Shown here one piece after another: positions 1 through 8,909 of a stretch of 64,000 nt of DNA. The DNA lies in the NCBI GenBank assembly GCA_001274695.2, contig LARU01000001.1, positions 124,001-188,000 of the forward strand, written 5' to 3'. The DNA comes from Azoarcus sp. PA01. Lineage in GTDB: Bacteria; Pseudomonadota; Gammaproteobacteria; Burkholderiales; Rhodocyclaceae. The position numbers were made by a program, and so were the translations under genes. Under the pieces are notes generated by a model, which saw nothing but the letters and a program-made list of their open reading frames with translations, ran no database searches and had not been told where the DNA came from. Position 1 is the stretch's first letter, and the number at the start of each line of letters is the position of its first letter.

Positions 1-2
1 AC

Positions 3-858
3 TGCGAGCGCATCGTGCAGGCGGCCGCCCCGCGCGGCCGATCGAGCGCGGACTGCCCGGGCCGGCGTTGCTGGCGCACGTGCTGGTGGGCAAGTTCTGC
101 GACCACCTGCCGCTGTACCGGCAAAGTGCCATCTACGCTCGGGCCGGCGTCGAGCTCGACCGCTCGACGCTCGCCGACTGGGTCGGGCAATCGGCACAAC
201 TGCTCGATCCCCTGGTCGGGGCGCTGCGCCGCCACGTGCTCGCCGCCGACAAGGTCCATGCTGACGACACCCCGCTGCCGGTGCTCGCACCCGGCCAAGG
301 ACGGACCAAGACCGCGCGGCTGTGGACCTACGTGCGCGATGATCGCCCCGCGGGCAGCAATGATCCACCGGCCGTATGGTTCGCGTACTCGCCCAATCGC
401 AAGGGCGAGCATCCGCAGCGTCACCTGCGAGCCTTCTGCGGCATCCTGCAGGCGGATGCCTATGCCGGTTTCCATCCCTTGTACGCCACTGGGCGGGTAC
501 AGGAGGCTGGCTGCTGGGCGCACGTGCGCCGCAAGTTCTTCGATGTGCATCGGGCGCAGGCCTCTCCGATCGCCGCCGAGGCGCTCGCGCGGATCGGCCA
601 GCTGTACGCCATCGAAGCAAACATTCGCGGTGAGCCACCGCCGATTCGCCGCGCGGCGCGGCAGGGCCAGGCGCGCCCGCTGCTGGAGGCTCTCCAAGCC
701 TGGCTCGAAACCCAGAGCCGGCGCGTGTCGCGCAAGTCCGGCATCAGCGAGGCGATCCAGTACGCCCTGAACCACTGGCAGGCGCTCGTCCGCTATGCGG
801 AAGACGGCCGCATCGAGATCGACAACAACGCCGCCGAGCGCGCCCTGCGGGCGGTGGC
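3..858 (+). pseudogene. IS66-family transposase (TnpC/ORF3), 5' part, interrupted
   Basis: This is the middle of an IS66-type DDE transposase that begins before the window. CERIVQ in frame 3 switches near position 40 to frame 2, where IERGLPGP and the typical HVLVGKFCDHLPLYRQ block follow. One base is therefore missing and the gene was already frameshifted. The frame continues through DADAYAGF and NNAAERALRAVA, the usual end of the catalytic core. It is then cut by the serine-recombinase module. The missing C-terminus, starting ALGRKN, resumes at 3453. Without its 5' end and TnpA/TnpB nothing more can be said about the element upstream. Confidence 0.9.
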
Positions 859-877
859 GACGGGGCGTTCATTGTGC
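855..877. repeat. Left attachment junction of the serine-recombinase module
   Basis: Host codons for AVA run into TGGC (855-858), then element DNA. CGTTCATTGTGC (866-877) is an imperfect inverted copy of GCAGAATGAACG at the right end (10 of 12 positions pair). The exact crossover bases inside TGGC are inferred. Confidence 0.6.
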
Positions 878-2953
878 ACCTCCTTCTGAAACCTCGATAA
901 ACATTGGGAGTTGTCCTTCGACGTCGTTGCGACACGGGCGATGTTTGCAGGTCAACGCGGCGCCAACCGCCTCGGTATGCAGGTCGCTGGCGCGGATTTG
1001 CCACGGCGCATCGGGCATTACCTGCTCGGCGGGGAGAATCCGATCCTTGATCAGGCGACGGATTGCGTGGTTGGTGACGCCGAGCAGTTTCGCGGCCTCC
1101 GACATTGTCAACCATTCGCCATTCTTCTGCGCCGACCGGTAGGCATTGATACCGCGGACCCGCCGCAGGGAGCTGACGCGATGGGCAGTCCAGGTCTTGC
1201 CTTGCCCGGTGCGGATCCCCATCCGGTTCAGCGATGCAGCGATGTCTTGATCCGACCACCGCGTTGCCATGCTGCGAATGACTGCCAGGGCTTCGTCAGA
1301 CGTGCAGCATCCATGCTCGCCCGACTTGGGCTTGCGGATCCGTAGCTGTGAGTGCTGGCCGCCTTGCCAATGGATCGTCAGGATGACTTCACGCGCCGTC
1401 TCGTCCACGTTGGCAACAATATCGATGATCAGTGCACGAACCAGTTGTTGGCGCGTGCGCATGGTGACGCCTGGAGCGTTCCACGCAGCATGGAGGTCCT
1501 CGGCAAGCCCTGCAAAGTCAGGGGTGGGGATGTCCGACGCTGGTGTGCATACCGATTCCAGGCGTGCCTGGCAGGTTTGTACGCGGCGTAGCGCAGTTTC
1601 CCAATTCTTCTCCAGTTGCGCGGCGATCAGGCGGTTATCGGGATCGCAGGCGGCATAGCGCCGCTCCGCGAGCGTCGCTTCGTACTGAGCCTGCTGCAGT
1701 TCGAGTTCGACAATCCGCCGCTGCTCGTTCAGGATGTCCATGTGCATTTGCTCGGCGTGAAGAGCTGCTTCAATCGCCACGGGTTCAACAACGCGCATAA
1801 GCTCTGTCGCGATCGCAGCATCGACACGAGATCCGCCGAAGCTCATGCATCGGGGCGGCATGTCGAAGCGGTCACATCGATAGACCGGCTGTGGTATGCG
1901 GCCAGTATAGGCCACCGACAGGCGGCGCCCGCAACGCGCACATGCAAGCAGGCCTGCGAGCAGTGCTCGCCCGCCGCGACCCGATTTCACGTCACCCGCC
2001 TTGCCATAAGCGTTGGCCGCGAGCTGCTTCTGATTGCGCTCGAATTCCGTCCAGTCGATGTAGCCTTCGTGGTGCTCCTTGAGCAGCACGTCCCATTCTT
2101 CAAACGGTTTGCGGTGCTTGTAGCTCTTGCGTGCGCGGCCCTCTACGATTGCCGTCTGCTTCCCGCTTTTGCCGTACGCGTATGCCCCGGCGTAGAACGG
2201 ATTCTTGAGCACCGAGATCACATTACGATAGCGTATCGGCGTCCAGTCGAAGTGCGTCAGTGTCCGGCCGTCGGAGGGGCGCGGAAAGTGAACCTGTTCG
2301 GCTCGCAGCGACAGCAGCACTTGCCGTGCGCTGCCCAGTTCGCGGAAACGGGCGAAGACCAGACGTATGACTTCCTGCAATCGCAGGTTCGGATCGAGAC
2401 CCAATCCAACTTCTCGATGCCAGATGTAACCCACCGGTACGCTGATCCGCAATTCGCCACGGTGAGCCTTGCCGCGTGCGGCATCGAGCATGCGGGTACG
2501 CAGAACGTTGAGCTCGAATTCACTGATGCTGCCCTTCATGCCGAGCAGCAGCCGGTCGTTTGGCCGACACGGATCGTACAATCCATCCAGGTCGATTACC
2601 CGCGCCTCTACGAGGCCGCAAAGTTCGAGCAGATGGTGCCAGTCGCGCCCGTTGCGCGCGAGACGTGATGCGTCCAGGCAAAGGACAGCTCCAACTTCGC
2701 CCGCACAGAGCAATGCCACAAGGCGCTCGAACCCGGGCCGAGCCACCATTCCGCTTGCCGATCGACCCAGATCATCATCGATAACCTCGATGTCGCGGAA
2801 TCCACGACGCTTTGCTTCTTCCACCAGTTCGTATTGGCGGCGCTGGCTTTCCAGATTCATCTGGACCTGAGTCTGGGTCGACTGCCGAACATAGACTACC
2901 GCCTTGCGATTGAGCAAAAGCGCTGGCAAACGATCAATGTTCGTCATCGTCAT
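869..2953 (-). CDS. Large serine recombinase (resolvase/integrase family)
   Basis: This 694-aa protein is a site-specific recombinase. Residues about 15-160 form the catalytic resolvase domain, with YVRQST carrying the nucleophilic serine and the conserved ASRLARN. The Recombinase domain follows at about 190-300. A zinc-ribbon-like CARCGRRLSVAY lies near 345, and a coiled region near 400-450. The C-terminus adds an excisionase-like helix-turn-helix (SEAAKLLGVTNHAIRRL, about 615-660). The start overlaps the stop of the DUF5372-like ORF as ATGA, suggesting coupled translation. The gene ends 11 bases from the left junction of its module. The first 54 residues are repeated exactly in the truncated copy at 33342. 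It presumably catalyses insertion of its own module into IS66 genes. Confidence 0.92.
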   Translation of the reverse strand: MTMTNIDRLPALLLNRKAVVYVRQSTQTQVQMNLESQRRQYELVEEAKRRGFRDIEVIDDDLGRSASGMVARPGFERLVALLCAGEVGAVLCLDASRLARNGRDWHHLLELCGLVEARVIDLDGLYDPCRPNDRLLLGMKGSISEFELNVLRTRMLDAARGKAHRGELRISVPVGYIWHREVGLGLDPNLRLQEVIRLVFARFRELGSARQVLLSLRAEQVHFPRPSDGRTLTHFDWTPIRYRNVISVLKNPFYAGAYAYGKSGKQTAIVEGRARKSYKHRKPFEEWDVLLKEHHEGYIDWTEFERNQKQLAANAYGKAGDVKSGRGGRALLAGLLACARCGRRLSVAYTGRIPQPVYRCDRFDMPPRCMSFGGSRVDAAIATELMRVVEPVAIEAALHAEQMHMDILNEQRRIVELELQQAQYEATLAERRYAACDPDNRLIAAQLEKNWETALRRVQTCQARLESVCTPASDIPTPDFAGLAEDLHAAWNAPGVTMRTRQQLVRALIIDIVANVDETAREVILTIHWQGGQHSQLRIRKPKSGEHGCCTSDEALAVIRSMATRWSDQDIAASLNRMGIRTGQGKTWTAHRVSSLRRVRGINAYRSAQKNGEWLTMSEAAKLLGVTNHAIRRLIKDRILPAEQVMPDAPWQIRASDLHTEAVGAALTCKHRPCRNDVEGQLPMFIEVSEGGAQ

Positions 2954-3137
2954 GCTCCTTCGCGGTGACGACGCCGGCGGCCTGCATCAGCAGGCTCGCA
3001 AGATGTGTAATTGCCCTTGTGCGCTGGGCCGAGCTCATCCCCTGAAGTTCGACGGGGTCGAACGTCATGTTCATTTGTCGCGGCACCGACCACGGCGACT
3101 GCAGGCCTGCTGGAACGACGTTGGGCGGCTTGTCCAT
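2934..3137 (-). CDS. Small protein of the serine-recombinase module
   Basis: This 67-aa ORF begins MDKPPNVVP and ends in an acidic EHDDDEH. It overlaps the recombinase start by 20 bases and lies in another frame of the DUF5372-like ORF. A longer upstream reading frame exists, but ATG at 3137 gives the protein-like start. The same ORF recurs at 33158-33361 with two differences (P4L, G11D). Function is not recognised. A recombination-directionality or DNA-binding role is only a guess. The two overlapping frames cannot both be proven coding by comparing the copies, because the copies are nearly identical. Confidence 0.5.
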   Translation of the reverse strand: MDKPPNVVPAGLQSPWSVPRQMNMTFDPVELQGMSSAQRTRAITHLASLLMQAAGVVTAKEHDDDEH

Positions 3138-3456
3138 TGCGTTTCTCCCGGACGGTGTTGGAATCGTCCGGCGAGTTTCCTCGCAAATGTCGATCGACAA
3201 GCAGTTGATGCAGATCGCACAACGCCGCCACAGTGACCCTCGGCTCACCCAGTTTCATGGCTGAACACGCGGCAGGATCGAGCATCCATGCTGCAATTAC
3301 TTTGACTACGCAAGGGTCGGATTCAACGTGAACTACGTGGCCTCGGCCACGCTGCTCGATGTCGCGAACCTTGACGCGGCGCCCATACAACGGATGCCAT
3401 CGATAATGGACTTCAGCTTCCTGCCCGATATGGGCAGAATGAACGGGAACTGGCAT
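2950..3456 (-). CDS. DUF5372-like protein of the serine-recombinase module
   Basis: Residues 17-90 contain HPLYGRRVKVRDIEQRGRG and a conserved tail, resembling the small DUF5372 proteins found next to recombinases and transposases. The first ATG (3456) is created by the junction with IS66 DNA, since the second copy lacks it; the natural start may be a later TTG or GTG. The C-terminal half is arginine-rich and overlaps the 67-aa ORF, so the true product may be shorter. Its stop overlaps the recombinase ATG. Role unknown; the family is taken from memory of the motif. Confidence 0.55.
   Translation of the reverse strand: MPVPVHSAHIGQEAEVHYRWHPLYGRRVKVRDIEQRGRGHVVHVESDPCVVKVIAAWMLDPAACSAMKLGEPRVTVAALCDLHQLLVDRHLRGNSPDDSNTVREKRNGQAAQRRSSRPAVAVVGAATNEHDVRPRRTSGDELGPAHKGNYTSCEPADAGRRRRHREGA
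3434..3454. repeat. Right attachment junction of the serine-recombinase module
   Basis: GCAGAATGAACG (3434-3445) pairs with the left-end repeat. TGGC at 3451-3454 runs directly into ATTGGGACGCAAG, the LGRKN codons of IS66 tnpC. In the second copy the same element end runs into GCTCGGGCGCAAG, the equivalent codons of another IS66 gene. Confidence 0.6.
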
Positions 3457-3680
3457 TGGGACGCAAGAATTTCCTCTTCGGCGGCTCGGATGCCGGGGGC
3501 GAGCGCGCAGCAGCCCTCTACAGCCTGATCGGTTCGGCCAAACTCCACGGTCTCGACCCGCAAGCGTACCTGCGCGACGTGCTCGGACGCATCGGTGAGC
3601 ATCCGATCAACCGGATCGAAGAACTGTTGCCCTGGAATCTGGACCGCGACCCATCCGAACTCCTGCGCAAGGCGGCCTGA
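3453..3680 (+). pseudogene. IS66-family transposase, 3' part
   Basis: This is the C-terminus of the transposase split at 858. ALGRKNFLFGGSDAGGERAA is followed by AAALYSLIGSAKLHGLDPQAYL and HPINRIEELLPWN, the usual IS66 C-terminal domain. It continues in the frame expected if the 859-3454 insert is removed. It ends two bases before the next ORF. Confidence 0.9.
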
Positions 3681-3682
3681 CC

Positions 3683-4267
3683 ATGGGCACTGTCGTACGA
3701 CTTGCGAAGGCGCGGCCCGCGCCGCACCGGCTGCAACTGAGGATTGAACTCGCCTGGATCAAACCGGCCATCTGGCGCCGCGTGGTCGTGCCGGAAACCC
3801 TCACGCTGCCGAAGCTGCACCAGGTCATCCAGGCCGTGATGGGCTGGCTCGACTGCCACCTGCACGAGTTCGAGATCGCGGGCGAGCGCTACGGCATCCC
3901 GGATCCCGATTACGACTTCGAACCCGTGCGCTCCGAACAGCGCGTGCGGCTCGCGACTGCGCTGGGCGGCGCCAAGTCGTTTCGCTACGTCTATGACTTC
4001 GGCGACGACTGGGAGCATCGCATCAGGGTCGAACGCCGCCTGCCGCCCGACCCGCTCTTCAACACCGCGCTCTGCCTTGCCGGCGCCAATGCCAGTCCGC
4101 CCGAGGATGTCGGTGGCGAACCCGGCTACGCGGACTTCGTCGCCGCGATGGCCGACCCGAACCATCCCGAGCACCACGCCATGCTCGCATGGCACGGGAA
4201 GTCCTTCGACCCGACCGCCTTCGACATCGAGACCGTCGATTTGCGCCTGCACAAAATCAAGCTCTGA
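3683..4267 (+). CDS. Plasmid pRiA4b ORF-3 family protein (IS66 passenger)
   Basis: This 194-aa protein matches the pRiA4b ORF-3 (PF07929) family. RIELAWIKPAIWRRVVVP at the start is followed by LHQVIQAVMGWLDCHLHEF and YVYDFGDDWEHRI, the hallmark blocks. The family is often carried by IS66-type elements behind tnpC, as here (two bases after the transposase stop). Its molecular function is not established. The ORF is complete and ends 30 bases before the IS66 terminal repeat. Confidence 0.85.
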   Translation: MGTVVRLAKARPAPHRLQLRIELAWIKPAIWRRVVVPETLTLPKLHQVIQAVMGWLDCHLHEFEIAGERYGIPDPDYDFEPVRSEQRVRLATALGGAKSFRYVYDFGDDWEHRIRVERRLPPDPLFNTALCLAGANASPPEDVGGEPGYADFVAAMADPNHPEHHAMLAWHGKSFDPTAFDIETVDLRLHKIKL

Positions 4268-4268
4268 A

Positions 4269-4297
4269 CGTCAAGACGGTCTGGGGCGGACGCTTAC
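4269..4297. repeat. IS66 right terminal repeat
   Basis: The stretch ending GGGCGGACGCTTAC matches the usual IS66 end (GTAAGCGTCCGCCCC on the other strand), 3' of the passenger gene. It sets the right border of the interrupted element at about 4297. The 225 bases to the next gene hold nothing recognisable. Confidence 0.65.
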
Positions 4298-4522
4298 CTT
4301 TGAGCGACTGCTTTCCTCGAAGCTTAATGACGGCGTTGGATCGGATCCGACTGTAGGCTGAAGTGACAAGCGGTCATTGACCGCGACAAGCAGACGAAGG
4401 GCAGGTAACCAGCGCATTCCCGACCGACGCGTGCCGCAGGCTCAATGGCCCCTCAGGCCGACAAACAGACATGCGGCCAGTGTTTTTCCGATAAGAGATT
4501 GACGATAAGCGGCCCCTCGCAT

Positions 4523-7500
4523 TCATCCACTGACCCCGAAAACCACGCTAATCGGCGAACTCCCCTTGTGACTCTGATACTCAACCGCCCCGTGATAGAT
4601 GAACGGCGCCCCCCTCCCGCCCTCCAGTTTCGTTTCCCGCACGAACAGGTGCAGTGAAATGCCGAGCTTGCGATGCTCAATGATCTCCCGCCCGCGCTTG
4701 CTATCGGGCGTTGTCGAGTTCTGGCTCTGCCAGTGAAAGGTGTGCTCGTCGATCCAGTGGTCGAGGTAGCGGTGATCTTCGGCCTTGCCTTGCTTGTTCA
4801 GCGTCACGAGTAGGACGTGTGCCTTCTTCTCATTCAGCACGACATGGCCGCTGTTCCAACTTCCCGGGTTGAAGGTCTCACCGAACAGCGCCGGAATATC
4901 CTCGCGCATGAAGGGTTCGCCAATCGCGAGTTCGAGCGGATCGATGACCTCCTTGAAGCGCGCCAGCGTGCGCATGTCGTCTGTGGCGAGCAGGTCCTCG
5001 TAGTCGGGATTGTTCGCCTTCAAAAGGTAGCTGCCGTCACGCGTTTTGGTGACCACGCGAAGCAAGTACTGGTTGTCGCCGGCTTCGTCTTGGCGTTCGA
5101 TCGCCATGACGCTGCCGGTGATCGAACCTGCGTTTGTCGGGCCGACGAGTTCGAGTAGCAGGTAATCGCCGTCTCGGACGGGGTTCTTGCCGCCGTTCAT
5201 GGAGTTGCCCGAGGCGCGGGCGATGAAATTGCGGGCGGGGTCGAGGTGGCCGTGGCGGTGTCCGAGGCTGCGGTGCTCTTCGGCGTCCGCGCTGCCGGTG
5301 CGGAAATGTCCGCAGGCGATCTTGAGGTTCGGGAAGTAAGGTAGTTCGGTGCGCTTAGGAGCCGGACGTTGGAAGGGGACGACGTTGCCGGGCACCGGCG
5401 TGCTGGTGATGCGGCGGACCTCGTAGGCGGCGAGGCGGTAGTCGACGAGTTCCTGCACCAGCGCGGCAAAGGTCTCGCGGTCTGCCGCGGCGACCTCGAA
5501 AGCAGGTTGCAGGCGCTCTTGCACGATGCTGAAAAACCTCGCACTCGCATTGGCTTGATTGCCGCCGACCCAGGCATTCACCGGATTCCTTCGCCAGTAG
5601 CGCTGCCACGCCTCGCTGATGCCGTCTGCTGAATCGGTCGATGTGTCAGAGAGGTCCACGAGCAAGGGGCGTCGACGCTGCAAGACTTGCCAGGAGCGCT
5701 CGGCGAGTGCAGGCAGGCCGGGTGGAGTGCTCCACCCGTCGAGCTCTTGCAGCGCTTCAAGTAGCACCATCTTGAAGCTCTTCGTCATCTGGGTGACTTC
5801 CACTTCACGCAGAAACGCCTTGTGCTTTTCTGCGACCGCGGTTTCCTCCGGGCCGAGGTCGCCCATTTCTCCGACGAGTTCGAACCAGCTGCCGAACTGC
5901 TGCCTCGCGCGGCCGACGTTGGCACCGCTGCGATAGAACTCGGCGAGCGTCGGCCGACGGCCGAAACCGTTTTTCAGGGCCTCGTATTCTTTGGCGAGGC
6001 CGTCGGTGTCGAGCGACTTCAGGAAGTCGATCAGTTGCAGGTCGTAATTGATGAAGCAACCATCGGGTAGAGCAAGCACGTTCTTCTCGACCTTACGCGC
6101 GAAGTCGGCGAGCTGGCGATAACTGGCGCCAATGCCGGTCAGCGCTTGTGGCTTGTGCAGGAAGCTCACGTGGTTGCCGATGAAGTCGAGCACGACGAGC
6201 TTATCTTTTCCATCCGCTTTGCGCAGACCGCGGCCGAGTTGCTGCAGGAAGAGGATTTTGGATTCGGTGGGGCGCAGCATCATCACCGTGTCGATCGCCG
6301 GCAGGTCGACGCCCTCGTTGAAGAGGTCGACCGAGAAGATGATCTGCAAACGGCCGCCGGCGAGGCGCTCGAGCGCTTCGGCGCGGCTCAGCGGGGAGCC
6401 GCCGTACACCGCGGCGGCGGAGACCCCGGCGCGGCCGAACTGCTCGGCCATGAATTCGGCCTGTCGGATCGATACGCAGAACGCGAGCGTGCGTTGCTGC
6501 GCGCGCTCGCGCCATTGCTGGAGCGCATGGCGGGCTCGCGCGAGCGTGGCGAGCTTGTTCGATAGCTGCTCCGGGTCGAAGCGGCCGTAGCGCCATGGGA
6601 TTTCGCGGTAGTCGACTGACTCGTCGTAGATGCCGAAATAATGGAACGGTGCGAGCAGCTTGGCGGTAATGCCGTCAAACAGGTTGCAGGTGTAGACGAG
6701 GTTGTCGTCGCACAGCGAAAGAATGTCCGATTGGTCGCTGCGATCCGGTGTTGCGGTGAGGCCGAGCAGGAACTGCGGCGCGAAGTGAGTGAGCAGGCGG
6801 CGATAGGTGGCCGCGGCGGCATGGTGAAATTCGTCGATGACGACGTAATCGAAGTGCTGCGGCGCAAAGCGCTCGAGATGCTCGGCGCGGCTCAGTGTTT
6901 GCACCGAGGCGCACAGCACGTCGACCTGGCTGTCGCGTGCCTGTCCCATGTAGAAGCCGACGCGCGCCTTCGGACGAATGCGCAGGAAGGTTTCGGCAGC
7001 TTGGCTGAGGATTTCCTCGCGATGGGCGACGAAGAGCACACGACGCGCGCCGGTCTGCTCGGCGTCGAAGGCGGCGAGCCAAGTCTTGCCGAGGCCGGTG
7101 GCGAGCACGACGAGACCGCGGCGATAGCCTTCGGCACGACTGGCGGCCAAGGTTTTGAGCGCGCTGCTTTGCACCGGTGTGGGTGTCGGTGGCGCTTCGA
7201 CCTCTTCGGTCCCCGGTGCGACCACGCGCTCAGCGCGTATGCGGCGAGCTTCGTAACGATCGATCCACGCGTCGCTAAGCGAGGCGGTGCGTGGATCGCG
7301 AAACAGCGCCTCGAAGCGCGCGCGGGCCTCCAAAAATCCGTCGTCGCCCGGGTAATCGACGCGGTAATTCCATTCCAGACCGTCTTTCAGTGCCTGTCGG
7401 CTGATGTTGCTGGAGCCGATGAAGGCAGCACCATGCAGTCCGCCGTCGCCTTTGAGGTGCGCGAACAGGTAGGCCTTCATGTGGAAGCTGCTGCCAGCGG

Positions 7501-8380
7501 ACTCGTAGACGCGCACTTGTGCACCTTGCTCCTGCAGCAGCATCAGCAGGCGCAGGGCTTCGGGATCGGTGACGTCGAGGTAATCGCTGGTGATGATGCG
7601 CAGGCGAGCGGGAGGGCGCGCGCGTTCGCCGTCCACGCCGAGCGCAGCATGCAGGTCGGGCAGCAGCAGGCGCAGACCGGTGGTCTTGACGAAGGCCACG
7701 GCGAGGTCGATTTCGTCGGCCTGGGCGATCGCGGCGCACAGGTGCGGCAGAAAGGGATTCGGGGTGCCGCCCGTGATGAGTTTGCGGCTCGCGACGTCCG
7801 CACGACGCACGAGCGCGTTCAACCAGTGTTCTTCACGCCCGGGGCGTTGGTCGACCGTCGTCCAGCATTCGACTGCATCTAATTCCGCCTGCTCGGCGAT
7901 CCAGCCGCGCAGCCGCATCTCGTTCGCGTCCGTGAAGTGCCGCCCTTCGTGCGTGCGCTCGCCCTCGCCGAGCTTGAAGCTAAGATAGAGCGTGGCGCCA
8001 GGCTTGAGCGCGCGGCAGAGCAGGCGCAGGGCGTCGGGGATTTCGGCTTCGCGCACGTGCAGCAGGCTTGCGCAGGCCCAGATGCCATCGTAGCGGGCTT
8101 GCTCGTCCACTTCCTGGATACGCCGGACGGCGACCGGCCCGCCGAGGTGTTCGGCGGCGAGGCGGGCGAGCTCCGGGCTGGCGTCGAAGGCTGCAACGCG
8201 GTAGCCGGCGGCGATGAAAGCCTTGCTGTCGCGGCCAGAGCCGCAGCCGGCGTCGAGGATCAGGCCACCGGCGGGGACGTGGGCGAGAAAGCGCGCGTGC
8301 AGTGCGCTCATGTCGACGGCGACTGTATCGTCAAAGAAGCGCGCGGCGTTTGCGGCGTAGTAGGCGAGGGTGTTGGACAT
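4523..8380 (-). CDS. Fusion: SAM methyltransferase-PLD nuclease-SF2 helicase-S24-like-DUF3427
   Basis: A 1285-aa protein with five recognisable parts. Residues 1-175 are a class I methyltransferase with LDAGCGSGRDS at about 42-52. About 195-375 is a PLD-like nuclease with one HxK motif (FHMKAYL ... GSSNIS). About 400-780 is a superfamily 2 helicase with LATGLGKTW (Walker A), VIDEFHHA (DEAH-type), LTATPDR and QLGRGLRKADG. About 1010-1100 resembles the LexA/S24 peptidase fold, with SGNSM, DGDYLLLE and a downstream KANNPDY. The last 160 residues match DUF3427. The order PLD-helicase-DUF3427 is known in standalone putative restriction or defence proteins; the N-terminal methyltransferase and internal S24-like domain are unusual additions. 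No partner gene lies beside it. The reading frame is intact. A single-polypeptide anti-phage or DNA-damage role is inferred, not shown. Confidence 0.85.
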   Translation of the reverse strand: MSNTLAYYAANAARFFDDTVAVDMSALHARFLAHVPAGGLILDAGCGSGRDSKAFIAAGYRVAAFDASPELARLAAEHLGGPVAVRRIQEVDEQARYDGIWACASLLHVREAEIPDALRLLCRALKPGATLYLSFKLGEGERTHEGRHFTDANEMRLRGWIAEQAELDAVECWTTVDQRPGREEHWLNALVRRADVASRKLITGGTPNPFLPHLCAAIAQADEIDLAVAFVKTTGLRLLLPDLHAALGVDGERARPPARLRIITSDYLDVTDPEALRLLMLLQEQGAQVRVYESAGSSFHMKAYLFAHLKGDGGLHGAAFIGSSNISRQALKDGLEWNYRVDYPGDDGFLEARARFEALFRDPRTASLSDAWIDRYEARRIRAERVVAPGTEEVEAPPTPTPVQSSALKTLAASRAEGYRRGLVVLATGLGKTWLAAFDAEQTGARRVLFVAHREEILSQAAETFLRIRPKARVGFYMGQARDSQVDVLCASVQTLSRAEHLERFAPQHFDYVVIDEFHHAAAATYRRLLTHFAPQFLLGLTATPDRSDQSDILSLCDDNLVYTCNLFDGITAKLLAPFHYFGIYDESVDYREIPWRYGRFDPEQLSNKLATLARARHALQQWRERAQQRTLAFCVSIRQAEFMAEQFGRAGVSAAAVYGGSPLSRAEALERLAGGRLQIIFSVDLFNEGVDLPAIDTVMMLRPTESKILFLQQLGRGLRKADGKDKLVVLDFIGNHVSFLHKPQALTGIGASYRQLADFARKVEKNVLALPDGCFINYDLQLIDFLKSLDTDGLAKEYEALKNGFGRRPTLAEFYRSGANVGRARQQFGSWFELVGEMGDLGPEETAVAEKHKAFLREVEVTQMTKSFKMVLLEALQELDGWSTPPGLPALAERSWQVLQRRRPLLVDLSDTSTDSADGISEAWQRYWRRNPVNAWVGGNQANASARFFSIVQERLQPAFEVAAADRETFAALVQELVDYRLAAYEVRRITSTPVPGNVVPFQRPAPKRTELPYFPNLKIACGHFRTGSADAEEHRSLGHRHGHLDPARNFIARASGNSMNGGKNPVRDGDYLLLELVGPTNAGSITGSVMAIERQDEAGDNQYLLRVVTKTRDGSYLLKANNPDYEDLLATDDMRTLARFKEVIDPLELAIGEPFMREDIPALFGETFNPGSWNSGHVVLNEKKAHVLLVTLNKQGKAEDHRYLDHWIDEHTFHWQSQNSTTPDSKRGREIIEHRKLGISLHLFVRETKLEGGRGAPFIYHGAVEYQSHKGSSPISVVFGVSG

Positions 8381-8573
8381 TCGGCGCAGCGAGCGAAGAG
8401 TGTCACGAGTATCCCATACAACTTCGTGAGCTTTCCCTCATGTACTGCGGGTAACGACAGCTTACCGTCGGCGCTGGTGACCGCGCATCGGATCGGTAGT
8501 ACGCATTCACCGGAAGGAGAAGCTGCCCGCGCAGGGCGAATAGCAAAGACGCAAGACGGAAACGCTGTACCGT

Positions 8574-8909
8574 GTGTCACCTGGTAAGGAGCCGAAGTTG
8601 CTGGATGAGGGAAGCTATTCTTGGTCACCGTCGCGCTCGCGCGAGCAGCTTGCATTTGCTGAGGAGCGCCTGAAATCGTTGGGCTTTCAATGCTTGACCG
8701 ACAACAATGTTCAAACATGGGTGGATGAGCGGGCCGATTACGTGGCGTATGCGGATCCCCGTCAGGCCGGAAGGCTGGAGTTCGAGGTCTGGCGCAACCC
8801 TTGCCCAAACGTATGGCTCCCAATTCGCGGCATCGGCACATGGCGGGCAGTTTCCCCCTGCTCGACTCGTGGAAAAATGATTTGCCCGAGAAATATTCTT
8901 ATCGCGTAA
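8574..8909 (+). CDS. Hypothetical protein
   Basis: A 111-aa ORF with a GTG start, divergent from the helicase fusion across 190 bases. The central part (SREQLAFAEERLKSLGFQ ... ADYVAYADPRQAGRLEFEVWR) has protein-like composition, but no family is recognised. The last 20 residues look less convincing and may run past the original end. Confidence 0.35.
   Translation: MSPGKEPKLLDEGSYSWSPSRSREQLAFAEERLKSLGFQCLTDNNVQTWVDERADYVAYADPRQAGRLEFEVWRNPCPNVWLPIRGIGTWRAVSPCSTRGKMICPRNILIA

Larger units (their letters stand above)
859..3454 (-). mobile_element. Large serine-recombinase insertion module inside IS66 tnpC
   Basis: About 2.6 kb of foreign DNA separates AERALRAVA from LGRKN of one IS66 transposase. 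It carries three overlapping leftward ORFs: a DUF5372-like protein, a small protein and a 694-aa large serine recombinase. Both junctions carry TGGC (855-858 and 3451-3454), the likely crossover core. The ends share an imperfect inverted repeat, CGTTCATTGTGC at 866-877 and its near complement at 3434-3445. There is no other target duplication, as expected for a serine recombinase. A second, truncated copy at 32841 sits at the same codons of a different IS66 transposase. Confidence 0.8.
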
